A stretch of DNA of 64,000 bases, from the NCBI RefSeq assembly GCF_042850985.1, contig NZ_AP031415.1, positions 868,001 to 932,000 of the forward strand. The letters run 5' to 3'. Position 1 is the first letter of the stretch. Each line of letters opens with the position of its first letter. The notes under the pieces were generated by a model. The model worked only from the letters and a program-made list of their open reading frames with translations, had not been told where the DNA came from and did not search any database. The DNA comes from Allocoprobacillus sp002160865. Its GTDB lineage: Bacteria > Bacillota_I > Bacilli_A > Erysipelotrichales > Coprobacillaceae. This document shows positions 9,562-17,791 of the stretch, piece by piece. The translations under genes were made by a program, and so were the position numbers.

Positions 9562-9821
9562 TTGAGAGCACCAATGATTCTGTCAAGAAGTGCAGGATCA
9601 AATTCAATACAATGACCATCAATGGTCATTGATACATTGGGGTGGGCATCATCCACAACCTCGACAGGAACAAATAAATTACTTTGAAGTTCATCATTTT
9701 CCAGTCGTCTTTTTGACTTATAGAAAGAAGACACACAGATATTGTTCTGTCTGCAGAATTCCTTGACAGTCAAAGTGCTTTCCTTTTGACTATTTATGAT
9801 TTTTTTCCAATCATATTGCAT
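9558..9821 (-). CDS. tnpA: IS66 accessory protein TnpA, copy 1
   Basis: 87 residues with a helix-turn-helix N-terminus (TVKEFCRQNNICVSSFYKSKRRL), typical of IS66 TnpA. It is first in the operon, after an AGGAGGTA ribosome site close to the right end of the element. It overlaps tnpB by ATGA. Confidence 0.93.
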   Translation of the reverse strand: MQYDWKKIINSQKESTLTVKEFCRQNNICVSSFYKSKRRLENDELQSNLFVPVEVVDDAHPNVSMTIDGHCIEFDPALLDRIIGALK

Positions 9822-9913
9822 ATAGTAAGTACCTCCTTTTTTATTGTACTTACATTTTAAATGAATATCCGCAGTCTTGTTAGTGCCTTTTCATTTGTCG
9901 CTTACCACATAAT

Positions 9914-10168
9914 CGACCATATTTAAAAATATATACTTATTATACACAAGAGGATGCGAAAAAAGCCTTTATGAATGAAGAAAATCAATATACACATCAT
10001 GGGAAAGATCATGAAGTTCAATATGTTTATTCATCTAAAGGATTTATGATTTTAGATCATACATCACTTATGAAGATGAAAAATGATCAAGATCTTATTG
10101 GAAAAAGATTAAGTCAAAAAGAAATCAAAGCATTGATGAAACAAATGGGTTACGTTGTTGATGAATAA
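9914..10168 (+). pseudogene. Large membrane protein, 3' part, separated by IS66 copy 1
   Basis: In-frame continuation of the gene broken at 7463. The reading across the target repeat is HN, then RPYLKIYTYYTQEDAKKAF and on to GYVVDE at TAA 10166-10168. There is no start with a ribosome site at its beginning; the ATG at 9971 is internal. The 84 residues are soluble and charged, so this is a cytosolic C-terminal tail of the membrane protein. Confidence 0.75.
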
Positions 10169-10199
10169 AAAAATATAGAAAGCATACAATACATTGGTG

Positions 10200-10718
10200 A
10201 TGATTATGGCTGTTTTATTGTCTTTTTTAGAGTTTTTAGTAGGAACACTTTTACATTTTCTTTATGATTTTTTTCCTTATCCTTTTATAGCTATTTTTTC
10301 AGCAACGAATGAAAGTGTTTTTGAACATTTAAAACTATTTGTTTACCCAATGTTATTAGGTTATTTATGGATTTATATTTTCAAGGATATTGATATCAAA
10401 AAATATATGAAAGCTATGTTTTATGGCCTTTTGAGTGGTTTACTCTCTTTGTTATTCATTTATTATTTTGTTCGTTATGGTTTAGGGATAGAGAGTCTTG
10501 TTTTTGATATTTTATTGTTGTTGACTTCAATCATTGTAGGAAATAGTCTATCTTATTATGTCTATTTCCATGTTGATACATCATCATGGATTATTTATGT
10601 TGTAGCTTTTGTTTTATTGATGATTTTACTTGTTTTAGGGACTTTTTATCCTTTGGATATACCGTTATTTCAAGAAGAAAAAGCAGTGGAAACACTGCTT
10701 CAGTCATTAATGGAATAA
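10200..10718 (+). CDS. DUF6512-type membrane protein
   Basis: About 172 residues and five to six membrane segments. The N-terminal pattern GTLLHFLYDFFPYPFIAIFSATNESVFEHLKLFVYP matches the DUF6512 family (a conserved NESxWEHLKL motif after the first segment). The role of the family is unknown. The start is uncertain: TTG 10194, ATG 10200 and ATG 10206 are in frame; the last has GGTGAT four bases away. It lies 25 bases after the split membrane protein and may have been in its operon before the IS66 insertion. Confidence 0.7.
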   Translation: MIMAVLLSFLEFLVGTLLHFLYDFFPYPFIAIFSATNESVFEHLKLFVYPMLLGYLWIYIFKDIDIKKYMKAMFYGLLSGLLSLLFIYYFVRYGLGIESLVFDILLLLTSIIVGNSLSYYVYFHVDTSSWIIYVVAFVLLMILLVLGTFYPLDIPLFQEEKAVETLLQSLME

Positions 10719-10985
10719 TATAAAAAGAGCATATAATTCAATAAGAAAGCCTAGAATACGTCCAATTTGAATGCTTTTAAGATAACCCAATTTTTGATAA
10801 GTTTCAGGTGTACAAAAGGGAAATAAAATGAGTGTCATTCCAAGACATAACATGCCACATCCAGTTGTAATATTCTTTTGAAAAGGTAAAAGAGATAAAG
10901 CACTTGTGAATAAAAGAAGGTGGAGTCTGATAAATATGACTTCATTCATAAGAAAGAGATATAAAGAAAATAACACAAATTTATC
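10707..10985 (-). pseudogene. Small membrane protein, 3' part, cut by IS66 copy 2
   Basis: On the minus strand the frame runs out of the IS into DKFVLFSLYLFLMNEVIFIR and ends at 10707, overlapping the end of the DUF6512 gene by 12 bases. The first codons are on the far side of IS66 copy 2 (start ATG at 13444-13442, reading MHLDKF). Rejoined, the protein has about 95 residues with three membrane segments. No family recognised. In its present form translation could only begin inside the IS or at an internal Met. Confidence 0.65.
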
Positions 10986-11104
10986 GTAAGCGCAAAATGA
11001 AAAAGCCCTATTATCAATCAACGACATTGATTATAATTAGAGCTGTAATAAATTGACAATTTATATATGTATGATTTACAGGACACGACTAAAAGATCGT
11101 ATCT

Positions 11105-12685
11105 CTACGATTTTTTAGTCAGATATGTATTATCAGGCAATTCTTTTGACCATGGCATATAATTATCAAGGGCTTCTTCATCATTGATATCTATTTCTGT
11201 CAATGATGACAAAAGATAGTTAAAATATTCATAGGGATTGAGATTGTTTAGCTTTGCAGTTTCTATAAGTGAATATAAGGCAGCGCTTGTCTGTGCTCCC
11301 TGAACCGTATTGGTAAACAGCCAGTTGCGTCTGCCTACACAGAATGGGCGTATCGCATTTTCTGCTCGGTTGTTTGATATCTCTATTCTCCCATCTTCAA
11401 GGTAGACTCTTAGTTTTTCTTCCTGGTTGATGCTGTATTTGAGTGCTTCACTTAACTTTGTTTTATCCACTGCAACTTTTGAACATTCCCTGACATCTTC
11501 AAAGAAATCATCAACCAGTGGTTTTGACTGAACCTGTCGAATTTGCCTGATTTCTTCATAGCTTCTGTCCGCGTTTTCCTTTTCAATTTGAAAAAGCTTG
11601 TTGATCTTATGAAAAAGCCTATAGCTGGCAGTTTGTTTGAGATCTACCCCAGCAGGCGCACTGTCTAGTGCTTCCTTATATTTTCTACGACAATGAGCCC
11701 AGCATCCCATGTGTGTAATGCCTTCAAGTTTCTCATAGGCCTGATAGCCATCCGTCTGAAGTATATGATGATAGCCTTCCAGATGCTTCTGGGCATGCTC
11801 GTGTCCTCTTGTATTTTCGTATATGAAAACAACTATCTGCTTCTCCTCGCTGCGTCCTGTCTTGTATACCCACATATAGGATTTTGTGGTTGCCTTTTGA
11901 TGCGGTGCCTTTAAAACCTGAACAGACGTTTCATCTCCGTGCAGGTATTGACTTTTTAACAGAACCTTATGCATATGACTAGCGATTGTCCTGAAATATT
12001 CATCATGCAGTTTGATCATCCAGTTGGCCATCGTCTGTCTTGACAGCTTCAGCCCCATCTGATTGAACATGACTTCCTGTCTATACAGAGGCAGTGCTTT
12101 GTTGAACTTGTTATCAATGATATATGACAGAAGTGATGGCGATGCAAAGCTCTTGTATATGACCGGTTCCTTCATGGGTGCCTTGTATATTGGCGATTGA
12201 ACAGCTTCCCTGTCACATCGATCGCACGTATAGACATATTGAATATGTTCAATGACTTCATATCGTGCAGGATGGTAGACAAGCTCCTTTCTTTTGTTTT
12301 CGCCTATCTTTCTAAGCAGTGCACCACATTCTGGGCAGCTTTTATTGTCAATATCATGAATGACCTTCTTTACTGGCAGTGATGAAATATCTATTCCTCT
12401 CTGTCTGCTTTTTCTTTTTCTTCTGTATGTGATTTCTTCAAGTTCCGGTTCCTGCTTGATTGGTGTGGATTCTAGTTCAATTTCATCAAAAAGAGAAATC
12501 TGATTAGGAAGAACAGTCTTTTCTGAAGATGAACCAAAAAGCTTCTTCTGCTGAAGCTTGATCTGCTGACTGTACCAGTTCAGCTGCTCAGTCAATGCTT
12601 CAATCTTTTTATCCTTTTCATTGATCATCTTGATCAGTTCTTCCTGACTTAGATTTCTCAAGTTCATGACATCTTCACACCCCAC
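11105..12685 (-). CDS. tnpC: IS66 transposase TnpC, copy 2
   Basis: 526 residues, the same protein as the tnpC product of copy 1: coiled coil, IS66 zinc finger, DDE residues in LHGDETS, LQTDGYQ and NNRAENAIRP. Intact and presumably active. Confidence 0.97.
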   Translation of the reverse strand: MGCEDVMNLRNLSQEELIKMINEKDKKIEALTEQLNWYSQQIKLQQKKLFGSSSEKTVLPNQISLFDEIELESTPIKQEPELEEITYRRKRKSRQRGIDISSLPVKKVIHDIDNKSCPECGALLRKIGENKRKELVYHPARYEVIEHIQYVYTCDRCDREAVQSPIYKAPMKEPVIYKSFASPSLLSYIIDNKFNKALPLYRQEVMFNQMGLKLSRQTMANWMIKLHDEYFRTIASHMHKVLLKSQYLHGDETSVQVLKAPHQKATTKSYMWVYKTGRSEEKQIVVFIYENTRGHEHAQKHLEGYHHILQTDGYQAYEKLEGITHMGCWAHCRRKYKEALDSAPAGVDLKQTASYRLFHKINKLFQIEKENADRSYEEIRQIRQVQSKPLVDDFFEDVRECSKVAVDKTKLSEALKYSINQEEKLRVYLEDGRIEISNNRAENAIRPFCVGRRNWLFTNTVQGAQTSAALYSLIETAKLNNLNPYEYFNYLLSSLTEIDINDEEALDNYMPWSKELPDNTYLTKKS

Positions 12686-12735
12686 ATTACATGATTTCAG
12701 CTGTTTCGTATTATACCATAAAACAAACTGCTTTG

Positions 12736-13083
12736 TTAGATGAGAAGCTGCTTTTCTTTCAATTTTTCATCATATTCAAGACCCTCCAGAAGCCAACTGA
12801 GCTGACGGGAAGTGATGGCTCTTGTCAATGATTCCTGCGATTCCTGGATTTTGAATTTTCCATGTTCAAGTCTCTTGATGAACAGCCAGAAGCCGTTGCT
12901 TTCATAATAGAGAATCTTGATGCGATTTCTTGATCGGTTGGTAAAGATAAAAAGGCTGTGATCAAGGACATTCATCTGGAATTGGGAATGCACAATGAGT
13001 GTCAGCCCATCTATCGACTTGCGCATATCCACGAAATGCGTTGAAACGTAGATATTCTTGACTTCATCAGTGTTGATGATCAT
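12736..13083 (-). CDS. tnpB: IS66 accessory protein TnpB, copy 2
   Basis: 115 residues, same sequence as TnpB of copy 1, overlapping tnpA by ATGA. Confidence 0.95.
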   Translation of the reverse strand: MIINTDEVKNIYVSTHFVDMRKSIDGLTLIVHSQFQMNVLDHSLFIFTNRSRNRIKILYYESNGFWLFIKRLEHGKFKIQESQESLTRAITSRQLSWLLEGLEYDEKLKEKQLLI

Positions 13084-13343
13084 TTGAGAGCACCAATGAT
13101 TCTGTCAAGAAGTGCAGGATCAAATTCAATACAATGACCATCAATGGTCATTGATACATTGGGGTGGGCATCATCCACAACCTCGACAGGAACAAATAAA
13201 TTACTTTGAAGTTCATCATTTTCCAGTCGTCTTTTTGACTTATAGAAAGAAGACACACAGATATTGTTCTGTCTGCAGAATTCCTTGACAGTCAAAGTGC
13301 TTTCCTTTTGACTATTTATGATTTTTTTCCAATCATATTGCAT
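13080..13343 (-). CDS. tnpA: IS66 accessory protein TnpA, copy 2
   Basis: 87 residues, same sequence as TnpA of copy 1; HTH N-terminus, AGGAGGTA ribosome site. Confidence 0.93.
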   Translation of the reverse strand: MQYDWKKIINSQKESTLTVKEFCRQNNICVSSFYKSKRRLENDELQSNLFVPVEVVDDAHPNVSMTIDGHCIEFDPALLDRIIGALK

Positions 13344-13427
13344 ATAGTAAGTACCTCCTTTTTTATTGTACTTACATTTTAAATGAATATCCGCAGTCTT
13401 GTTAGTGCCTTTTCATTTGTCGCTTAC

Positions 13428-13444
13428 AATTTATCTAAGTGCAT
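13428..13444 (-). pseudogene. 5' fragment of the small membrane-protein gene split by IS66 copy 2
   Basis: ATG at 13444-13442 followed by CAC TTA GAT AAA TT; the reading continues at 10977 (TSD removed) into the membrane protein at 10707-10985. No clear ribosome site precedes it: the pepF terminator T run is immediately upstream. The true start may therefore be different. Confidence 0.5.
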
Positions 13445-13476
13445 AAAAAGAAGTGGTAGATTAAAAAGTCTACCAC
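13444..13476 (-). terminator. pepF terminator
   Basis: Minus-strand stem GTGGTAGA / TCTACCAC (13469-13476 and 13453-13460) followed by TTCTTTTT. Confidence 0.8.
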
Positions 13477-13480
13477 TATA

Positions 13481-15268
13481 TCATAAAGTGCTTGATGTAT
13501 CTAAGATAATGTTTTCAAATTCATTAAGAATTGTTTCAAAATAATGGAAAGCATCATCATATAACTGATCTTCTAATGGATTGACTAAAGCATCTTTTAA
13601 AAGATCAACAGGGTCTTTGCTGCCACCAGATTTTAAGAAGCGAAGATAAGCTTCTTTTTGTTTTTCATCACCATTTAATAAACGTGACACAATCGCTAAT
13701 GCGACAGTCATACCAAGAGTATACTTATAAACATAATAATTATAATAGAAATGGGGAATATAATAACAAGAATAACCCACATATTCATCCATTGTGATTT
13801 CTGGCCCATAATACTCAGCATTCTTTTTGTCATACAAATCTGTTATCATTTGTGATGACATTGGTTTTCCTTCTTTAGCCCATGTGTGTAAAATATGTTC
13901 AAAATCAGCATACATAGGTTGTCTAAAAATTAAACCAACACAGTTTTCTAAAAGTTCATATAGGAAATAGGCTTTTTCTTGAGGTGATGAAGCATGTTCT
14001 AGCATATAGTTGATTAATAGTGTTTCATTCACTGTAGAAGCCACTTCCGCCACAAAGATACGATAATCACAATTGACAGGTGATTGATTGTGACATGATA
14101 AATAAGTATGTGCACTATGTCCTAATTCATGAATCATGGTAGAGAGTGAATTATAATCTCCAATAAAGTTCATTAGAATATAAGGATTTGTATCATAACA
14201 TCCACTTGAATAAGCACCAATGCGTTTACCTGAGTGTGGATAATAATCTATCCATCTTTCTTCTTTGGCTTTTTTGATGATATTGACATAGTCTTCTCCA
14301 AAGATTTTAACAACATCTAAAATAATATCGAAACATTCATCAATTGTATATTTCTTTGTTTTGTATTGAACTAAAGGAATATTGAGATCGTAATTATACA
14401 TTGTTTCTAATTTTAAAACTTTCTTTTTTAAAGCATTATAACGATGAAATAAAGGACGATATTGATTGTTTGCTTTATCTAAAATTTTAAAGAATAATGA
14501 TGTTGGAACATTATCATCAAATAGACTGGCTTCTAATGGTCCATCGAATTTTTTCACATCTGCATAGAAAGCATCTTTTTTCATGACTCCAGAAAGTGTA
14601 GCAGCATAAACATTTTCAAATTTCTTATATTCTTTAAAGAAGTTATGATAAGCTTCTTTTCTGACTTCAGGGTTCTTATTTTTAAGAAATTCAGTTAAAG
14701 TTGCACTATTCAATGTTTTTTCTTGACCATCAATATGAACAGGGTCATAGTCTAGTCTTAAAGCATCAAAAACTTGTGATGATATATCTGCAATCGTAGA
14801 TGTTTTTGATACCAATGTTTCTAATTCCTGTGATAAAACATGTTTCTTTTGACGTAAAATTTCTTGAATTGTATAACGATAATCACTTAATTGTTCGTCT
14901 TGTAAATACTGTGTCACTTTTTCACTGTTTTCAATCATCATGACAGTATAGAAATCTAATGATGAAGAAACTTGATCATAGAATGACAAAATTGCAGCAT
15001 ACATTGTCTGGTATTCTTGATTGTTTGGTTCAACATCACAATGAAGATGTGCAAAACAATGTAATTTCTGGATATAACGTGATAACATTGTTTCTTCTTG
15101 ATGAAATTTTAAGAATTGATTCACATCTTTTAAGAATAAATCTTTTTGTTGTAGTAGTGAAGTGAGCAATTCTTTTGCTTTATCTAAATCTTTATAAAAA
15201 TCTTGATGATGAGCATAAATAGGGGATAAATCCCATGTATATTGGATATCTATATTTTGACGTTCCAT
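13481..15268 (-). CDS. pepF: Oligoendopeptidase F (M3 zinc metallopeptidase)
   Basis: 595 residues from the ATG that has AAGGAGG five bases upstream; an in-frame ATG 24 bases earlier lacks a ribosome site. The family cleaves short cytoplasmic peptides. The M3 zinc motif is MIHELGHSAHTYL (HExxH) with the downstream Glu ligand in FVAEVASTVNETLL. The PepF N-terminal domain (TWDLSPIY, QKLHCFAHLHCDVEPNN) and the C-terminal IPHFYYNYYVYKYTLG region are intact. Monocistronic, with a terminator just after the stop. Confidence 0.96.
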   Translation of the reverse strand: MERQNIDIQYTWDLSPIYAHHQDFYKDLDKAKELLTSLLQQKDLFLKDVNQFLKFHQEETMLSRYIQKLHCFAHLHCDVEPNNQEYQTMYAAILSFYDQVSSSLDFYTVMMIENSEKVTQYLQDEQLSDYRYTIQEILRQKKHVLSQELETLVSKTSTIADISSQVFDALRLDYDPVHIDGQEKTLNSATLTEFLKNKNPEVRKEAYHNFFKEYKKFENVYAATLSGVMKKDAFYADVKKFDGPLEASLFDDNVPTSLFFKILDKANNQYRPLFHRYNALKKKVLKLETMYNYDLNIPLVQYKTKKYTIDECFDIILDVVKIFGEDYVNIIKKAKEERWIDYYPHSGKRIGAYSSGCYDTNPYILMNFIGDYNSLSTMIHELGHSAHTYLSCHNQSPVNCDYRIFVAEVASTVNETLLINYMLEHASSPQEKAYFLYELLENCVGLIFRQPMYADFEHILHTWAKEGKPMSSQMITDLYDKKNAEYYGPEITMDEYVGYSCYYIPHFYYNYYVYKYTLGMTVALAIVSRLLNGDEKQKEAYLRFLKSGGSKDPVDLLKDALVNPLEDQLYDDAFHYFETILNEFENIILDTSSTL

Positions 15269-15319
15269 AATTTCCTCCTTTTCGATATACATCTATGATA
15301 GAATGAACGGATTGAAAAG

Positions 15320-15538
15320 TCAAACTGATAACTCAAAATAAAACATATCTTCAAATTTTTGATCTAAGGCAATACATAAAATTAAGGCAAGTTTTGCGGT
15401 AGGGTTAAATTGACCATTTTCAATGGAAGAAATAGTTTGTCTGGAAACACCAACAATCTGAGCTAATTCACTTTGAGAAAGTCCTTTTTCATTTCTCATT
15501 TCTCTTAAACGATTTTTAAAAATTAATTTTTTATTCAT
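15320..15538 (-). CDS. Small XRE-family regulator
   Basis: 72 residues from ATG 15538, which follows GGAG in the end of the preceding gene. It is almost entirely a lambda-repressor-like HTH (FKNRLREMRNEKGLSQSELAQIVGVSRQTISSIENGQFNP), ending with KFEDMFYFE. This kind of short regulator is usually paired with a membrane protein and represses its own operon. Here the membrane protein is directly upstream with one intervening base. Confidence 0.85.
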   Translation of the reverse strand: MNKKLIFKNRLREMRNEKGLSQSELAQIVGVSRQTISSIENGQFNPTAKLALILCIALDQKFEDMFYFELSV

Positions 15539-15539
15539 A

Positions 15540-16064
15540 TTAAACTCCAACCATGATAGATATATATTGATAACCATTGATAAGACACAGAACAATTAAA
15601 CTAAGACCGCATAAAAGATAGAGTTTATTTTTATCATACCATCCATGCATACTTAATGATAGTCCAGCCATTGGCATAATTAAAATGTAAATAGTATAGT
15701 ACACTGCAGGAATTTCTTGAAATTCAAATGAAAAGAATATAAATGTAAAAGCCACAATCATAATAAAAGACATTCCTTTCAATAATGCTTTTCTTTGACA
15801 TTGGATTTGTCTTTCATCTCTTTCGTGACGATATAAATCAAGAATTTTATTTTTATCCATATGTTTCACCCACCAAATTAATAACCAAAGATAATTTATA
15901 GAAAATATAAAGAGAATAAGAAAAATAAGTCCAATATATAAGTACTTAGATAAATGTAGATAATAGTAGTAAGCTAGAAAATATGATGAAAGAAAACTGA
16001 GTAGAAGAGTCGTTGTTGTATAAAAGATTTCTTGTTGAAAAGATGTAAAAAAGGATAATATCAT
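15540..16064 (-). CDS. Membrane protein of an XRE-linked operon
   Basis: 174 residues from the most upstream ATG, which gives five or so membrane segments. A second candidate start is the Met of MDKNKILDLYRHERDERQ (about 15857), which has GGTGGGTG upstream; it would leave 105 residues and three segments. A cytosolic, charged stretch (LYRHERDERQIQCQRKA) lies between the two halves, a pattern common in membrane partners of small XRE regulators. No function known. Downstream of two tandem 13-codon ORFs on the same strand. Confidence 0.65.
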   Translation of the reverse strand: MILSFFTSFQQEIFYTTTTLLLSFLSSYFLAYYYYLHLSKYLYIGLIFLILFIFSINYLWLLIWWVKHMDKNKILDLYRHERDERQIQCQRKALLKGMSFIMIVAFTFIFFSFEFQEIPAVYYTIYILIMPMAGLSLSMHGWYDKNKLYLLCGLSLIVLCLINGYQYISIMVGV

Positions 16065-16143
16065 TATTAAGAAACATAAAATGATAAAACTGATATTAAA
16101 ATGGGAATTGTTTTTTGGTCAAGAAAAAAATCATATTCTTTAT

Positions 16144-16185
16144 TTATTGTTTTTTGATTTTTTTTAAAATATCTTCTTTATTCAT
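16144..16185 (-). CDS. 13-residue peptide ORF, distal copy
   Basis: Reads MNKEDILKKIKKQ and TAA, preceded by AGAGGTGATAG at good spacing. The peptide is short, basic and amphipathic in a helix (K/E/D alternating with I/L). It is the second of two identical tandem ORFs in the 5' part of the membrane protein / XRE operon. It could be a leader peptide, a small functional peptide or a leftover of a longer gene. Confidence 0.45.
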   Translation of the reverse strand: MNKEDILKKIKKQ

Positions 16186-16204
16186 TCTATCACCTCTTCT
16201 TTAT

Positions 16205-16246
16205 TTATTGTTTTTTGATTTTTTTTAAAATATCTTCTTTATTCAT
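16205..16246 (-). CDS. 13-residue peptide ORF, promoter-proximal copy
   Basis: Same sequence MNKEDILKKIKKQ with the same AGAGGTGATAG ribosome site; it comes first after the promoter at 16281-16309. The duplication of an entire RBS-plus-ORF unit with no change in the peptide is the main hint of function. Confidence 0.45.
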   Translation of the reverse strand: MNKEDILKKIKKQ

Positions 16247-16257
16247 TCTATCACCTC

Positions 16258-16321
16258 TGACAAGTTTTCTTTACACTTTTATTTTAGAACATAAATGAAA
16301 GTGTGTCAGGAAAACTTGACA
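16258..16321 (-). promoter_or_regulatory. Promoter inside a long inverted repeat
   Basis: Minus strand: CTGACA (16309-16304), 17-base spacer, TAAAAT (16286-16281). It is embedded in an imperfect inverted repeat with arms of about 25 bases beginning TGACAAGTTTTC at 16258 and TGTCAAGTTTTC (complement) at 16321. It drives the 13-codon ORFs, membrane protein and XRE gene. The dyad over the promoter is a likely operator for the 72-residue XRE protein (inference). Confidence 0.6.
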
Positions 16322-16329
16322 TATTAAAC

Positions 16330-16365
16330 AAATAAAAAACTCTATCTCATTAAGCGATAGAGTTT
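16330..16365 (-). terminator. rpsT terminator
   Basis: Minus-strand stem AAACTCTATC / GATAGAGTTT followed by a T-rich run; the rpsT stop codon lies in the loop. Confidence 0.85.
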
Positions 16366-16613
16366 ACTAATTTAGCTAATTTAGATTTTTGTCTACTAGC
16401 ATAGTTTTTATGATGAATTCCTTTGCTGACAGAAGCATCTAATTTAGATGCAGCTACATTATATGCAGCAACTGCAGCTTCTTTATTTCCAGCTTCAACT
16501 TCAGCTCTTACATTTTTAATTGCTGTTTTTAAAGCACTTTTATAAGAATTGTTGATTAAACGTTTTTTGTTGTCGTTTTTATAACGTTTGATTTGTTGTT
16601 TCATGTTTGCCAT
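16350..16613 (-). CDS. rpsT: 30S ribosomal protein S20
   Basis: 87 residues, Lys-rich and helical, starting MANMKQQIKRYKNDNKKRLIN, with the family pattern SKGIHHKNYASRQKSKLAKLVN at the end. It binds the 5' domain of 16S rRNA. The ribosome site is GCGAGGTG. Single gene, divergent from gpr, which is the order seen next to gpr in many Bacillota. Confidence 0.96.
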   Translation of the reverse strand: MANMKQQIKRYKNDNKKRLINNSYKSALKTAIKNVRAEVEAGNKEAAVAAYNVAASKLDASVSKGIHHKNYASRQKSKLAKLVNSIA

Positions 16614-16734
16614 TCTTTTTCACCTCGCTTTGACTTATGCTTTGTTATTCTATCAAAAATAGATGATAAATGCAATGTTTTATTGATAATTGATTAGATT
16701 TTTTTATTTTGGTAATGCTTATTATGGTGAGAAT

Positions 16735-17703
16735 ATGAACAAATATTATACACGCAGTGATTTAGCGATTGAATCATTAGCCTATGCAACAAAAGATAAG
16801 GATTATAAACATGATCAAAAAAAGGATGGAAATGTCACAATTGAAATCTTTGAGATTTTACAGACAAGTTCACTTTATCCTCATGATATTGGAAAATATA
16901 TCGAAATTAGTTTTCCAGACTATCAAGAATATGAAACAGTGTCTAAACATTTTCAAAAACAGTTATCACAACTTATTAAGGATAAAGTCAAGAAAATTGA
17001 TCCACTGATTTTATGGATAGGATTAGGTAATCCAACATTAACGAGTGATGCGATTGGACCACGAACATTACATCAAATACGTGCCACACATCATTATCCT
17101 ATTGAAGAAAGGCATCGTCATCAATATTATGATACTATGTGTATTGCACCCGGAGTGATGGCACACACAGGAATGGAAACAGCTAATATTTTACTTTCTT
17201 TGATTGAAGAATTTCAACCTGATCTTGTGATTGCGATTGACGCTTTATGTGCACAAAGTTATGAAAAAATCTGTCGTGTCATTCAAATGAATAATGTGGG
17301 TATATATCCAGGAAGTGGAATTGGCAATCATCGTAAAAATATAAGTGAAGCCACAATGGGTATACCAGTTCTTGCGATTGGTGTACCAACAGTTATTCAT
17401 GTTTCAAGTCTTGTCAGTGATGTTTATAATTTATTGGAGGGCTATTTTAAAGAGTCTTTAGACCCGTCTACAGCTTTAAAGGTAGGAAAAAGAAAAAGGT
17501 ATGAGGGACGACTTAATGAAGTGCAAAGGCGTTTAATTTTAGGTGAGATAGGACAACTGAGTGAACAAAAGCGAATACAATTATTAAATGAAGTTTTAAA
17601 TCCTATTGAAGATCAGTTTGTTATGAGTGATAAACAGATTGATTTTGATATTGAAATGTTAGCAAAACTATTATCAACAAGCATCAATGAGTTAACTTAT
17701 TAG
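16735..17703 (+). CDS. gpr: Germination protease (GPR) zymogen
   Basis: 322 residues from ATG 16735, which has GGTGAG five bases upstream; an earlier in-frame ATG at 16690 has no ribosome site. GPR is made as a zymogen in the forespore, processes itself and degrades small acid-soluble spore proteins at germination. The family motifs are present: NKYYTRSDLAIES in the propeptide region, LWIGLGNPTLTSDAIGPRTL, APGVMAHTGMETANI, DLVIAIDALCAQ and GSGIGNHRKNISEATMG. This is direct evidence that the organism makes endospores. Confidence 0.95.
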   Translation: MNKYYTRSDLAIESLAYATKDKDYKHDQKKDGNVTIEIFEILQTSSLYPHDIGKYIEISFPDYQEYETVSKHFQKQLSQLIKDKVKKIDPLILWIGLGNPTLTSDAIGPRTLHQIRATHHYPIEERHRHQYYDTMCIAPGVMAHTGMETANILLSLIEEFQPDLVIAIDALCAQSYEKICRVIQMNNVGIYPGSGIGNHRKNISEATMGIPVLAIGVPTVIHVSSLVSDVYNLLEGYFKESLDPSTALKVGKRKRYEGRLNEVQRRLILGEIGQLSEQKRIQLLNEVLNPIEDQFVMSDKQIDFDIEMLAKLLSTSINELTY

Positions 17704-17728
17704 GAAATTCAAAATGAATTTCCTTTTT
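17702..17728 (+). terminator. gpr terminator
   Basis: Stem AGGAAATTC / GAATTTCCT (17702-17710 and 17716-17724) then TTTTT. Confidence 0.7.
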
Positions 17729-17791
17729 ATGTACTAAAAAGAACTTTTTTTGCATATATTTCATTGTATAGTTAAAAGGAGGGAAGGATTC

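Larger units (their letters stand above)
7464..9905 (-). mobile_element. IS66-family insertion sequence, copy 1
   Basis: 2,442 bp. The ends are imperfect inverted repeats (GTAAGCGCAAAATGAAAAAG at the left, GTAAGCGACAAATGAAAAGG as the complement of the right). It is flanked by a perfect 8-bp target duplication CACATAAT at 7456-7463 and 9906-9913, the length known for IS66. It carries tnpA, tnpB and tnpC on the minus strand, all intact. It looks identical to copy 2 at 10986-13427 and interrupts a membrane-protein gene. Confidence 0.97.
10986..13427 (-). mobile_element. IS66-family insertion sequence, copy 2
   Basis: 2,442 bp, same ends, genes and orientation as copy 1 and no difference that I could see. 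The flanking 8-bp target duplication is different: AATTTATC at 10978-10985 and 13428-13435. So this is an independent insertion, not a segmental duplication. It interrupts a small membrane-protein gene near its 5' end. Confidence 0.97.
16136..16257 (-). repeat. 61-bp tandem duplication, two copies
   Basis: Copies at 16136-16196 and 16197-16257, identical over nearly all of their length. Each unit, read on the minus strand, holds a complete ribosome site (AGAGGTGATAG) and a 13-codon ORF. Confidence 0.9.
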
